From: Candidatus Gastranaerophilales bacterium
Lineage (GTDB): Bacteria > Cyanobacteriota > Vampirovibrionia > Gastranaerophilales > Gastranaerophilaceae
Direction of reading: 5' to 3'
NCBI GenBank assembly: GCA_017415185.1
Contig: JAFQHZ010000028.1
Coordinates: 1-64,000 of the forward strand
Length of the DNA stretch: 64,000 nt
Below, in pieces: positions 25,036 to 33,742 of this stretch. A program made the translations under genes and the position numbers. The notes below the pieces were generated by a model. The model did no database searches. It was given only the letters and a program-made list of their open reading frames with translations, and had not been told where the DNA came from. How positions within the stretch are numbered: the stretch's first letter is position 1; each line of letters starts with the position of its first letter.

Positions 25036-25042
25036 GACATTA

Positions 25043-25070
25043 AAAAAAGCGCAATTTCTTGCGCTTTTAT
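25043..25070 (-). terminator. terminator of the major pilin-like gene
   Basis: Minus strand AAAAGCGCAAG-AAA-TTGCGCTTTTTTT: strong stem with T7, 19 bases after the stop. Confidence 0.88.
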
Positions 25071-25088
25071 ATATGTATTACTATTAGA

Positions 25089-25859
25089 CTATTTTAAGTC
25101 AGCAGCCATACGACCTGTTGCAGTGAATTCTCTTGGACCTGCTGTTGCACCGTCTGAACCGATGTAGATTTTATATCTGTCACCAGTAATTGTATCCATT
25201 GGTTCATTAGGTGTTAATGCACCGTCAAGACCTTGAGTTTCAAATGTGTTTGGACCTTTTGCTAAGCCATTTACGTCAACCAGAATAACTGCGCTTGAGT
25301 TATTTGCAGCAAGAATATCAGTTGCTTGTGCAGCAATTTGTTGTTTAGTCATAGCGTTTGTTGCTGTTGCACCACCTTGAACAACTGCATAAGCGATGTT
25401 GTCTTCTGTGATAATCCAAGCAAGTCCTTGATCAGCAACTGCACCGCCATCGTCAGTAACAGCAACTACTTGAGCACAACCGTTTGCGCCACCTTCAGTA
25501 CCTAATGTGCCTTCACCAGCAACACCAGCAATTGTTGATAAACAAGCATTAGATGCATTTGTTACGATAGTACCAGAATTACCAGCGTCAGTTCCATAAG
25601 CTTTAACTGATAAAGAATTGTTTAGCGCAGTATAAAGTGCATTGATGTTGCCTTGAGATGCGCGGTTTGGTAATGTACCAGCAACTTTTTCCATAGCTGC
25701 AAAGTTTGAAATTGTGTTGAAAGCTTTTTTGTAGCCAGTTTTTAATTGTGCTTCAGTAACACCTTTCATCATAGATGGGATAGTCATTGTTGCAATAACA
25801 CCGATTACCATCAATACGATTAAAATTTCGGCTAATGTAAAACCTTTTTTAAGTCTCAT
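25089..25859 (-). CDS. type IV prepilin, probably a major pilin
   Basis: 256 aa. Leader MRLKKG then FTLAEILIVLMVIGVIATMTIP, a textbook prepilin-peptidase site and hydrophobic helix. The mature body has GYKKAFNTISNFAAMEKVAG and a C-terminal half rich in Ala, Gly, Thr and Val with only two Cys, and ends GPREFTATGRMAADLK. DNA is richer in G and C than its neighbours and uses few rare codons, as in an abundant protein. It has a consensus promoter and its own terminator, so it is transcribed alone and probably strongly. Confidence 0.9.
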   Translation of the reverse strand: MRLKKGFTLAEILIVLMVIGVIATMTIPSMMKGVTEAQLKTGYKKAFNTISNFAAMEKVAGTLPNRASQGNINALYTALNNSLSVKAYGTDAGNSGTIVTNASNACLSTIAGVAGEGTLGTEGGANGCAQVVAVTDDGGAVADQGLAWIITEDNIAYAVVQGGATATNAMTKQQIAAQATDILAANNSSAVILVDVNGLAKGPNTFETQGLDGALTPNEPMDTITGDRYKIYIGSDGATAGPREFTATGRMAADLK

Positions 25860-25903
25860 AGTAATACTTCCTTTATAATCTAATTACGATTCTATCTTGT
25901 ATT

Positions 25904-25932
25904 ATTATAGTGTTTGATTTTTAATGTGTCAA
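25904..25932 (-). promoter_or_regulatory. perfect-consensus sigma70 promoter of the pilin gene
   Basis: On the minus strand TTGACA (25932-25927), 17-base spacer, TATAAT (25909-25904). Both boxes are exact consensus. Transcription would start near 25897, leaving a leader of about 38 bases with AAAGGAAG before the ATG. Confidence 0.92.
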
Positions 25933-25955
25933 ATTAAAAATTAATAATATCCTAT

Positions 25956-26750
25956 TTAAGGACTAGAATTTATTATTTTTAATTTATTATCATGTTTTGT
26001 TTTTTCTCTGCACTTATAAATTTCATAAATCCTTCCGACAAGCGACTTTGCGGTTTGGGAATGTGGCTTTTTGGCGATATATTTCTTATAGAATCTTACC
26101 GCATAAATATATTTCCCCATTTTGTCGAAACATAACCCAAGCCCAAGAAATGCTCTATAATATTCTTCATTAATCTTAAGGATTTTTTTGAATAAAACTA
26201 TTGCCTTTTTGTATTCTTCTTGTTCAATATATAAACTTGCGAGGTTTGAAAGCGCAGGAATATAATATGGATATTTTTCGATTATTGTTTCATAAACCAA
26301 GATTGCCATTTCTGCTTCGCCAGATAATTCGTGGGTTAAAGCGAGTTTTATTTGTGCATTTTTGTTGTTTGGTTCAAGTTTGATTGTTCTTATGAAATTT
26401 TTTTGCGCATTTGGATTATCTGCGCTAAGCAAATAATTTAAGCCAAGTTCGTAGTAAATTTCAGAATCAAAACCATATATATTTCTTGCATTTTTTAAAT
26501 GCTTGATTGCTTTATCATATTCTTTAAGGTTTTTATATGCTTTTGAAGCACCTTTGCAAGCTGGAATATTATTCTTATCAATCATTAAAGAAACTAAATA
26601 TTCTTTAACTGCTTTTCGATATTCATTTTTCAGCATGAAGCTATCGCCCAAATTGCAAAAAAACGCTTTGTCTTTCTTGACTGGATTTGAGGTGAATTTC
26701 ATTGCTTTATTGAATGAATTTGTTTTGTCGTTTGAATATCTAAAAGCCAA
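25956..26750 (-). CDS. TPR-repeat protein
   Basis: 264 aa starting with TTG 26750, six bases after AGGAGG. About six tetratricopeptide repeats cover residues 28-250, for example AIKHLKNARNIYGFDSEIYYELG, AILVYETIIEKYPYYIPALSNLA, and AIVLFKKILKINEEYYRAFLGLG. No signal peptide, so probably a cytoplasmic scaffold. The C-terminal 20 residues are basic. Located between the pilin gene and a divergent MscS gene; partner unknown. Confidence 0.82.
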   Translation of the reverse strand: MAFRYSNDKTNSFNKAMKFTSNPVKKDKAFFCNLGDSFMLKNEYRKAVKEYLVSLMIDKNNIPACKGASKAYKNLKEYDKAIKHLKNARNIYGFDSEIYYELGLNYLLSADNPNAQKNFIRTIKLEPNNKNAQIKLALTHELSGEAEMAILVYETIIEKYPYYIPALSNLASLYIEQEEYKKAIVLFKKILKINEEYYRAFLGLGLCFDKMGKYIYAVRFYKKYIAKKPHSQTAKSLVGRIYEIYKCREKTKHDNKLKIINSSP

Positions 26751-26822
26751 TTTTCCTCCTAAACAATTTAAGTTTAGTCTCCATATTAAAAAAACTAATT
26801 AATCAAAAGGTGAATTTATTCT

Positions 26823-26851
26823 TTGACCTTTAGATTTATTTTTTTTATAAT
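26823..26851 (+). promoter_or_regulatory. near-consensus promoter of the MscS gene
   Basis: TTGACC (26823-26828), 17-base spacer, TATAAT (26846-26851); start expected near 26858, 19 bases before the ATG. Confidence 0.85.
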
Positions 26852-26876
26852 TTTTTTATAAAAATTGGGGAGAATT

Positions 26877-27746
26877 ATGGAAGAATTTTTGAATTTGGAT
26901 TTATTTGGTGAAATTTTAAAACCTGCGCATGTAAAAATGATTTTATTTATTTGGAGCATTATAAAATGCAGCTTCTTGTTTGTTGTTGCACTGAAGCTTT
27001 CAAGCGTTTTATCGGCAAAAATGATTGAAAAAATTTCAAATAATTCTATTCCTCAAGTTAGAAAACAGCAGCTGATAACATTTAATACTATTTTGCTTCA
27101 TGTTATTAAAGCAGTTGTTTTTGCAATTTATATTGTAAGTATGCTTAATCTTTTTGGAATTGATATAAGACCAATTCTTGCAACGGCTGGGGTAATGGGT
27201 GTTGCTATTGGTTTTGGGGCTAAAAGATTTGTTGAAGATGTTATTTCTGGAATAATTATTCTTCTTGAAGGACAAGTTCGTGTTGGTGATTACGTTGAAA
27301 TCGGCGGAGTTAAAGGGTTTGTTGAAAAAATTACCTTGTCTTTGATAACCGTTCGCTCTGATGTTACAGGGGCTCTTTGCTATATTAGATGTGGCTATAT
27401 TGATTCAATAATCAATCATACAATGGAATATTCTTATGCCTTTTTTGAGCTTGATGTTGCATATAAGGAAAATGTTAAACATGTTTTTGATACTTTATTA
27501 AAATCTTTTGATATTTTGGTTTCTAATGAGCAAAACCGAGAAAAAGTTATCGGCGCCCTTGATATTTGGGGTTTGGATGGTTTTAAAGAGAGTTCTTTAT
27601 GTATAAAATGTCGCATTAAAACTCAACCAAAAGGACAATGGTCTATTAAAAGAGAATTTAATAAAATAATTAAAGAACAATTTGAATTGGAAAATATTGA
27701 AATACCATTTAATCAGCTTGTTGTAACAAATAATAGTCAGGATTAA
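26877..27746 (+). CDS. MscS-family mechanosensitive channel
   Basis: 289 aa from ATG 26877 (GGGGAG 4-9 bases upstream); an in-frame TTG four codons earlier would overlap the SD. Two N-terminal membrane helices (about 16-40 and 60-85), then the pore helix ATAGVMGVAIGFGAKRFVEDVISG and the conserved IILLEGQVRVGDYVEIGGVKGFVEKI of the beta domain, then a small C-terminal alpha/beta domain. It relieves osmotic downshock in the inner membrane. Length matches the small MscS class. Confidence 0.92.
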   Translation: MEEFLNLDLFGEILKPAHVKMILFIWSIIKCSFLFVVALKLSSVLSAKMIEKISNNSIPQVRKQQLITFNTILLHVIKAVVFAIYIVSMLNLFGIDIRPILATAGVMGVAIGFGAKRFVEDVISGIIILLEGQVRVGDYVEIGGVKGFVEKITLSLITVRSDVTGALCYIRCGYIDSIINHTMEYSYAFFELDVAYKENVKHVFDTLLKSFDILVSNEQNREKVIGALDIWGLDGFKESSLCIKCRIKTQPKGQWSIKREFNKIIKEQFELENIEIPFNQLVVTNNSQD

Positions 27747-27749
27747 TTT

Positions 27750-28004
27750 ATGAAAAAAAGATATATAGCTTCAATTTTTTTAAGTTTATTATTTTTCGCA
27801 AGCATGTTTTTATTTGGTTGCAAGCATGATACAATCAAATTCTATCGCGAGAGCGCTGCTTCAAAATTATTAAATCCGACTGCTTCAAAACCAAAAGCAA
27901 ACGTAAATTCAGGAATAATTATTTTGAGAGACGAAACTTCTCAAGAAACAATAAACTTTGGACCAAGAGACATTAATTTTGATTTACCCGTAAGATTTAA
28001 ATAA
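27750..28004 (+). CDS. small putative lipoprotein
   Basis: 84 aa with a basic start (MKKRY), hydrophobic stretch (8-22) and lipobox-like LFGC at about 21-24, so it is likely lipidated by Lgt and anchored in a membrane. The mature 60 residues have no recognised domain. Three bases after the mscS stop, so co-transcribed with it. Confidence 0.65.
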   Translation: MKKRYIASIFLSLLFFASMFLFGCKHDTIKFYRESAASKLLNPTASKPKANVNSGIIILRDETSQETINFGPRDINFDLPVRFK

Positions 28005-28044
28005 ATAAAACTAGAAACATTAACAACAAAAGAAAGGAACAATA

Positions 28045-28401
28045 ATGCTATCCAGACATGGAAGTTTAGAATGTGCCATTTTGGGCGCTTTGTGGGGGTT
28101 GGAGCAAAATGGAATATATACAAATTCAGTTAAAGATGTATATGATATTTTAGCAAATTCGCAAGAAGAAAAACGAGCATACACAACAATCAAAACTGTT
28201 ATGGATAGACTTTTTGAAAAAAAAGTTTTGTTAAGATATAAACAAGGTAAAAAATTTTATTATAGAACCGTTTATTCTAATCAGGAAATCATTACAAAAT
28301 CTTTGTTTGAAATTGCGCAAAGATATTGCAGTGGCGATTTAACAAGGCTTTCTTTAATTTTGAATGAAATGATGGAAGAAGAATGCCTTGTTGGTGTATA
28401 A
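28045..28401 (+). CDS. BlaI/MecI/CopY-type winged-helix regulator
   Basis: 118 aa. N-terminal winged helix: LECAILGALWGLEQNG, then a recognition helix AYTTIKTVMDRLFEKKVLLRYKQGKKFYYR typical of BlaI, followed by a dimerisation helix with DLTRLSLILNEMMEEE. Relatives repress beta-lactamase or copper genes and are released by BlaR1-type proteases; no such partner is adjacent. Here it heads a block with rsmH, ftsL-like, ftsI and murE, so wall or division genes are plausible targets. SD AAAGGAAC. Confidence 0.85.
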   Translation: MLSRHGSLECAILGALWGLEQNGIYTNSVKDVYDILANSQEEKRAYTTIKTVMDRLFEKKVLLRYKQGKKFYYRTVYSNQEIITKSLFEIAQRYCSGDLTRLSLILNEMMEEECLVGV

Positions 28402-28409
28402 TTTAAGCA

Positions 28410-28790
28410 ATGGAAAGCGAAAAATTAAAAATATATCAAAATAGGCTTTTGGTTGCCGATTTAATTAAAGAAGTTTTAATTGGTAAAATTTCTGTTAGTA
28501 TGGCGCTTAGCTCTTTTCCCAAAGAAAAAAATGATATTAATATAAAATGTGCTTTTGATGCTTTAATGCATAGGGAAGCTGATGAAGAATATAGAAAAAA
28601 AGTTGCTGATTATGCTCAAGTGCAAGACGATTTTCTTCTTGATTTGGCTAATATTTTAAAAGAAAACGAAAAACTTCCTCAAAATATTATTGAGCAATAT
28701 CAAAAATATCATGCCCAGAATTTAATGGGTGAATGGGATAAGCCTTTAAAAAGTATTTTAAAAAATTTCAAAAGAATGATAAACTTTTAA
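28410..28790 (+). CDS. hypothetical helical protein, 126 aa
   Basis: Not recognised. Soluble, all-helical and highly charged, with no signal peptide or Cys. Sits 8 bp after the regulator and one base before rsmH, so it is part of the division/wall operon. The first 50 residues (LLVADLIKEVLIGKISVSMAL) look like a small helical bundle; the end is basic (KSILKNFKRMINF). No SD better than GTATAATTTAAGC is seen, so coupling from upstream is likely. Confidence 0.65.
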   Translation: MESEKLKIYQNRLLVADLIKEVLIGKISVSMALSSFPKEKNDINIKCAFDALMHREADEEYRKKVADYAQVQDDFLLDLANILKENEKLPQNIIEQYQKYHAQNLMGEWDKPLKSILKNFKRMINF

Positions 28791-28791
28791 T

Positions 28792-29739
28792 ATGGAAAAT
28801 TTTGAATCTGAAAAACCAAATTTTGTTCATTATACGGTTATGAAACAAGAAGTTGTTGATAGCTTAAATTGCTATGATTCAGATAAAATTTTTGTCGATT
28901 GTACGCTTGGTGGGGGCGGGCATAGCGAAGAAATTTTAAAAAGAATTTCTTCAAATGGAAGATTGATTTCTTTTGATGTTGATGATGATGCGATTAATCA
29001 TGCTAGTGAAAGATTGAAAGAATACAAAAATCTCACAATTATTAAAGGAAGTTATGCTGATATCGATATTCATTTGAAAAATCTTGGAATTGAAAAAATT
29101 ACCGGTGGAATAATATTTGATTTGGGCGCTTCATATCACCAATTGACGTGTGCTAATCGTGGTTTTTCTTTTATGAAAGATGCCCCTTTGGATATGCGAT
29201 TTAATCAGCAACAAGACTGGTGTGCTTGGGATGTTGTTAATAAATATAAAGAAGCTGAGCTTGTTGAAATTTTTTCAAACTATGGCGAGGAAAGATTTTC
29301 AAAAAGAATAGCTCGTGCAATTGTTCAAAATCGTCCAATTAATTCAACATTGGAATTGGCGCAGCTAATTAAAAATTCCACACCAAATATCAAATCAAAA
29401 ATTCATCCTGCCACAAGAGTCTTTCAAGCTCTTAGAATCGAAGTTAATCAGGAATTGTTAAATTTTGAAAATACATTAAAAAAAGTTATCGAATTAACGG
29501 ACGTTAATGCTATAATAAGTTTGTTATCTTTCCATTCTTTGGAAGATAGACTGGCAAAAAGATTTTTAAAATCTTATTCGTCTGAATGTCGTTGCGATAA
29601 GAATATTATCAAATGTGCTTGCGGAGGAAAATTGCTAGAGCTTGTCAATAAGAAGCCAATTATGGCATCTTGCGAAGAATTAAAAATTAATCCTCCATCA
29701 AGAAGTGCAAAACTACGAATTGCAAGAAAAATTAAGTGA
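28792..29739 (+). CDS. rsmH: 16S rRNA m4C1402 methyltransferase
   Basis: A 315-aa RsmH (MraW). N-terminal HYTVMKQEVVDSL and the SAM loop DCTLGGGGHSEEIL, then FDLGASYHQL (the family has FDLGVSSxQ), GFSFMKDAPLDMRFN, YGEERFSKRIARAI, and C-terminal SFHSLEDRLAKRFLK and NPPSRSAKLRIARK. Methylates N4 of C1402 in the ribosomal P site with RsmI. Its position at the start of a division/wall block is the classic mraW place. Confidence 0.96.
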   Translation: MENFESEKPNFVHYTVMKQEVVDSLNCYDSDKIFVDCTLGGGGHSEEILKRISSNGRLISFDVDDDAINHASERLKEYKNLTIIKGSYADIDIHLKNLGIEKITGGIIFDLGASYHQLTCANRGFSFMKDAPLDMRFNQQQDWCAWDVVNKYKEAELVEIFSNYGEERFSKRIARAIVQNRPINSTLELAQLIKNSTPNIKSKIHPATRVFQALRIEVNQELLNFENTLKKVIELTDVNAIISLLSFHSLEDRLAKRFLKSYSSECRCDKNIIKCACGGKLLELVNKKPIMASCEELKINPPSRSAKLRIARKIK

Positions 29740-29746
29740 GAAATAA

Positions 29747-30229
29747 TTGAAACCTTCTTTTACTAAATATAAAAATAAAATTGCGCAAAAAATAAAGAAA
29801 GCTGAAAATAAAACGTCAGCTGATACTAACGTTTCAAATCCAATTGAACAAGAAAATAGCCAAATTATAAGTGGTTATTTCTTAAATGAAAAATCATATA
29901 AGGAAATGATTGTCCAAAGGGTTAATAATTTTTTATATGGCACATTGGGCTTTTTGGTTTTATTTTGCTTAGTTTGCTATTATTTTGTGTCTTGTAAAGA
30001 AGTTCAACTTAATCAAATTTCAAGAGAAACACTGGAATTAAACTATGAAAACGACGAATTGCAAAACAAAGTGGATAGTTTGCAATCGTATTATAATATC
30101 GACAAAGCTGTTTCTAAAACAAACATTTTAGAACGTGCTCGTCATGTTGTTGAGGTTGATGCTATTGCATTGCCTGACTTGAATTTGAATAAAAAACAAT
30201 CTAAAAAATCTTTAGTAGTTAGTTATTAA
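29747..30229 (+). CDS. FtsL-like cell-division protein
   Basis: 160 aa from TTG 29747. A 63-residue cytoplasmic basic region, one membrane helix (about 65-85, GTLGFLVLFCLVCYYFV), then a short heptad coiled coil (QLNQISRETLELNYENDELQNKVDSL split at 86-112). This is the topology of FtsL, which recruits FtsI and FtsW with FtsB. Sequence identity is low, as usual for FtsL, so the call rests on topology and its place between rsmH and ftsI. Confidence 0.75.
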   Translation: MKPSFTKYKNKIAQKIKKAENKTSADTNVSNPIEQENSQIISGYFLNEKSYKEMIVQRVNNFLYGTLGFLVLFCLVCYYFVSCKEVQLNQISRETLELNYENDELQNKVDSLQSYYNIDKAVSKTNILERARHVVEVDAIALPDLNLNKKQSKKSLVVSY

Positions 30230-30240
30230 TCGGGGCAGTC

Positions 30241-31947
30241 TTGAGAAACATCGTTCATAATAAATTTGATAGACGCATGGGTTGTCTGCAATCTATATTT
30301 TATTTGTGCTTTTTGGGCTTAATAGTTTACCTTTTTTTGCTTCAAGTTTGTGATATTAGACATTGCAAAAAGAAAGCAAAATCACAAAGAACTTCCAAGA
30401 TGTACGTTTTAAGGGGCGAAATTGTTGATAGATATGGCTTCAAGCTTGCAGCTGATAAAACAACATTTGTTTTGTATGCTCATCCGAATTATTATGATTA
30501 TCCTCCTGAAAAATTGGCGGAAATCCTTGCTCCTTATGTAAAAATGTCTGTTCCTGAATTAACTAAAAAGCTTTCTCAAACTAATAAAAAAATTATTACC
30601 GTAAAAAAAGATTTAGACAGAAAAACTGTTCGAGAAATCAAGAAAAAAGGGCTTCGTGAACTTTCTTATGAAGTTAAAAACAAGCGTGTTTATCCGCAAG
30701 GAACTCTTGCTTCACATGTGCTTGGTTTTTACAATCCAAACGCCGATACAGCTGGCGGAATTGAGTATCGTGCGAAAGAATATCTTGAATATGTTGATAA
30801 AACAATAACTTATGAAAAAGCGCCAAATGGCGATATTATCTACAACATCAGCGTTAATCCTGCGGATGTTTCTGCACCAGTTAAAGGAAAAACTTTAACT
30901 TTAACAATTGATAGCGCTGTTCAGCATGTTTGCGAAAAATATCTTTTGAAAGCTATTCAAAAATTTAAAGCGCCAAGAGCGGCTGCAATTGTTATGGATC
31001 CAAAATCTGGCGAAATTTTAGCGCTAGCGCTTGCTCCAAGCTATGATCCTAATGAATATAATAAATACACAATGCAAGAAATGAAAAATTGGGCAATTTC
31101 AGACGTTTTCCCTCCCGGTTCAACATTTAAAATTATAACTGTTGCTTGTGGATTTATGAACAAAAAAATCAATAAAAATTCCAAAATTAACGACACTGGC
31201 AAAATGAAAATTGGTTGGTGGGATATTTTCAATTATGATTACAAAAGCAAGGGTGCACCTGGAATCATTGATTTAGTATATTTATTTGAACATTCTTCAA
31301 ATATTGGTTCAATTAAAATTGCTCAAATGATGAGTGATAGAGAGTTTTATGACAGTTTAAAATTGTTCAATTTTGGCGAAAAAACCGGAATAGATTTACC
31401 TGGCGAATCTGCTGGTTTGCTTCCTTCTCCAAAACATTGGGATGTTGCGACCCACGGCGCTATGGGATATGGATATGGTGCTTCTACAACAGTTATTCAA
31501 ATGATTTCTGCGGTTAGTGCAATTGCTAATAATGGCGTTTGGGTAACTCCGCATATTGTAAAATATTCTCCTGAAGAAGCTGAACAAAAAATTGTCAGAA
31601 GAAGGATTTTAGAAGAACAAGATGCAAAAGACATCACAAACCTTCTTGTTAAATCAATCGAAAATGGAAGAAATCCTGCAAAAATGGATGACTTTTATAT
31701 CGCTGCAAAAACTGGTACATCAAGAAAACCAAATTCTAATGGAACAGGATATTCAAACAAACTTTACACTTCTATGATTGGATATTTTCCTGCAACAAAT
31801 CCAAGAGTTGTGCTTTATGTTATTGTTGATTCTCCTTCAGGGGAAGGCATTTGGGGCTCAACTGTTGCTGCTCCAGTATTTAAAGAAATTTCAACTGAAC
31901 TTGTTAGAATATTAAATTTAAATCCTGACAAGCAGTCTAAAAAATAA
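30241..31947 (+). CDS. ftsI: septal/elongation transpeptidase (PBP2 class, FtsI-like)
   Basis: 568 aa from TTG 30241. N-terminal membrane anchor (about 15-37), then the pedestal domain (LRGEIVDRYGFKLA) and the transpeptidase domain with S294xxK297 (PPGSTFKI), S352xN354 (HSSNIGS) and KTGT at 490-493. It cross-links peptidoglycan peptides and is the target of beta-lactams. FtsI rather than the rod PBP2 is inferred from its place after rsmH and the FtsL-like gene. The SD is weak (CGGGGCAG). Confidence 0.92.
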   Translation: MRNIVHNKFDRRMGCLQSIFYLCFLGLIVYLFLLQVCDIRHCKKKAKSQRTSKMYVLRGEIVDRYGFKLAADKTTFVLYAHPNYYDYPPEKLAEILAPYVKMSVPELTKKLSQTNKKIITVKKDLDRKTVREIKKKGLRELSYEVKNKRVYPQGTLASHVLGFYNPNADTAGGIEYRAKEYLEYVDKTITYEKAPNGDIIYNISVNPADVSAPVKGKTLTLTIDSAVQHVCEKYLLKAIQKFKAPRAAAIVMDPKSGEILALALAPSYDPNEYNKYTMQEMKNWAISDVFPPGSTFKIITVACGFMNKKINKNSKINDTGKMKIGWWDIFNYDYKSKGAPGIIDLVYLFEHSSNIGSIKIAQMMSDREFYDSLKLFNFGEKTGIDLPGESAGLLPSPKHWDVATHGAMGYGYGASTTVIQMISAVSAIANNGVWVTPHIVKYSPEEAEQKIVRRRILEEQDAKDITNLLVKSIENGRNPAKMDDFYIAAKTGTSRKPNSNGTGYSNKLYTSMIGYFPATNPRVVLYVIVDSPSGEGIWGSTVAAPVFKEISTELVRILNLNPDKQSKK

Positions 31948-31983
31948 TTTTTTGATAAAATAATAAAAAACCGAGGAAAAATA

Positions 31984-33444
31984 ATGGACTTAAGTAAAAT
32001 AATTAAAAGCATTGAAGCTGTTGAAGTATTAAACTTTAAAGATATTGATATTAAAGGGATTTCATATAATTCAAACACGATTAATTCGCATGAAATCTTC
32101 GTTTGTTTAAAAGGCGAACATGTTGATGGGCATGATTTTGCTCAAAGTGCTTTTGAAAAAGGCGCTGTTGCATTAATGTGCGAAAAGCCTTTAAATATCG
32201 AAATTCCGCAAATTATTGTTAAATCAACTCAAGAATCAATTGCTGATTTGGCTGCTGTTTTTTATCATAATCCTACTCATTCGCTTAATCTTATGGGTGT
32301 TACGGGAACAAATGGCAAAACAACCGTTGCACACTTGGTTCAAAAAATATTTGAAGAAAATAATAAAAAATGCGCTTTAATTGGAACTTTAGGATATAAA
32401 TTTTCTTCAAAAGACGATTATCTTGAAGCAAAACACACTACTCCTCAGGCGCCTCAAATGCAAGAAACATTACAAAAAATTCTTAATGCAGAAGTTTCAA
32501 ATGTTATTACCGAAGTTTCAAGTCATGCGCTTGAACAGTTTAGGGTTAAAAATTGCGAATTTTCTACTGCAATTTTCACAAATTTAACCCAAGACCATCT
32601 TGATTATCATATCACTATGGATAATTATTTTTCAGCTAAAGCAAAATTGTTTGCTGGTTTAAAGCAAGGCTGTTGTGCTGTTATCAATTTGGATGATAAG
32701 TATGCTAAACGTTTGATTGATTCTGTTAATGAAGGTGTAAATATTTTAACTTATGGCGTTAAAACAAATGCTGATTTAATGGCTAAAAATATCGAATTTA
32801 TGTCTGATGGCGTGTCTTTTGATGTTTCTTATAAAAATGAATCGCTTAATTTTAAACTGCATTTAAATGGAATGTTTAGCGTTTATAATTGCCTTGCAGC
32901 AATTGGTTGCGCCTTGGTTAATAATATTGAATTAGTGGTTATTAAATCTGCTCTTGAAGCCACAAGAAGTGTTGCCGGCAGGTTTGAGATTGTTCAAACA
33001 AATCCAATGGTAATTGTGGATTATGCTCATACTCCGGATGGCTTAGAAAATATTCTTCGTGCCGCAAGGGAATTAACACCAAAAGACGGAAATTTAATTT
33101 GTTTGTTTGGTTGTGGTGGAAATCGAGATTGCACAAAGCGCCCAAAAATGGGAAAAATTGCTCAACAACTAGCAGACAAAATTATAATAACTTCTGATAA
33201 TCCAAGAAGCGAAGACCCTCAGCAAATCATTACAGATATTTTATCTGGTCTTGCGCTTATTAACCCTAAAACTGTCTTTGTTGAAGCAGATAGGCACTTG
33301 GCGATTAAACTTTTAAAAGATATTTCTTCAGAAAATGATGTTTTGGTTTTGGCAGGAAAAGGACACGAAAATTATCAAATTCTGGCGGACAAAACGGTTC
33401 ATTTTGATGATAGAGAAGAAGTTATCAAAGTATTTGGCGAATAA
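31984..33444 (+). CDS. murE: UDP-MurNAc-tripeptide synthetase, meso-DAP adding
   Basis: 486 aa. ATP loop GVTGTNGKTT (105-114), EVSSHALEQ, TNLTQDHLDYH with the carbamylated-Lys region nearby, NGMFSVYN, VDYAHTPDGLENIL, LFGCGGNRD, and the DNPR motif D405-R408, which marks specificity for meso-diaminopimelate. It adds mDAP to UDP-MurNAc-Ala-Glu in the cytoplasm. SD CGAGGAAAAAT. 36 bp after ftsI; last recognisable gene of the block. Confidence 0.96.
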   Translation: MDLSKIIKSIEAVEVLNFKDIDIKGISYNSNTINSHEIFVCLKGEHVDGHDFAQSAFEKGAVALMCEKPLNIEIPQIIVKSTQESIADLAAVFYHNPTHSLNLMGVTGTNGKTTVAHLVQKIFEENNKKCALIGTLGYKFSSKDDYLEAKHTTPQAPQMQETLQKILNAEVSNVITEVSSHALEQFRVKNCEFSTAIFTNLTQDHLDYHITMDNYFSAKAKLFAGLKQGCCAVINLDDKYAKRLIDSVNEGVNILTYGVKTNADLMAKNIEFMSDGVSFDVSYKNESLNFKLHLNGMFSVYNCLAAIGCALVNNIELVVIKSALEATRSVAGRFEIVQTNPMVIVDYAHTPDGLENILRAARELTPKDGNLICLFGCGGNRDCTKRPKMGKIAQQLADKIIITSDNPRSEDPQQIITDILSGLALINPKTVFVEADRHLAIKLLKDISSENDVLVLAGKGHENYQILADKTVHFDDREEVIKVFGE

Positions 33445-33742
33445 ATTTAAATAAAAAAAATGTTTGACTATTTTAAATCTAGGTCAAACATTTATAAACA
33501 CGAGGATATCAAGAGAGAGAGTAAAAATATCTTTTTTATTATCCTCTATTATTTAATTCTTAGTTCCGTTTATTTCATAATTAATTAATACCGTTCCCTT
33601 ATATTTTAATAAAGTGTTTTTTAATTATGAAATTGCTTTTTGTTTTAAAAAAGTATATACGATTTTAATGTTTTGTTACATAACTGCAAAGAATGCCATA
33701 AATGTGTATAATTGAACAAAATGCCGTATTTAAGGAATATAA
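33445..33742. other. 298-bp intergenic region with two hairpins
   Basis: Hairpin 1: AAATGTTTGAC (33458-33468) pairs with GTCAAACATTT (33483-33493); its T-run is on the minus strand only. Hairpin 2: GAGGATA (33502-33508) pairs with TATCCTC (33540-33546); an alternative GATAT/ATATC (33505-33509/33527-33531) is followed by T6 and could end murE transcripts. An AG-repeat run (33511-33520) lies in the loop. TATAAT at 33707-33712 is a probable -10 for the next gene, without a clear -35. Confidence 0.55.
33454..33493 (-). terminator. minus-strand terminator-like hairpin without a minus-strand gene
   Basis: On the minus strand an 11-bp stem (AAATGTTTGAC with GTCAAACATTT, loop 14) is followed directly by T-rich sequence (TTTTTTTTATT). 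No minus-strand protein gene feeds into it within the window until beyond 34379, which is separated by the plus-strand GT2 gene. Confidence 0.45.

Noticed and set aside
28045-28401. Beta-lactam resistance operon
   Set aside because: The regulator is BlaI-like, but there is no beta-lactamase or BlaR1; the ftsI is a housekeeping transpeptidase.
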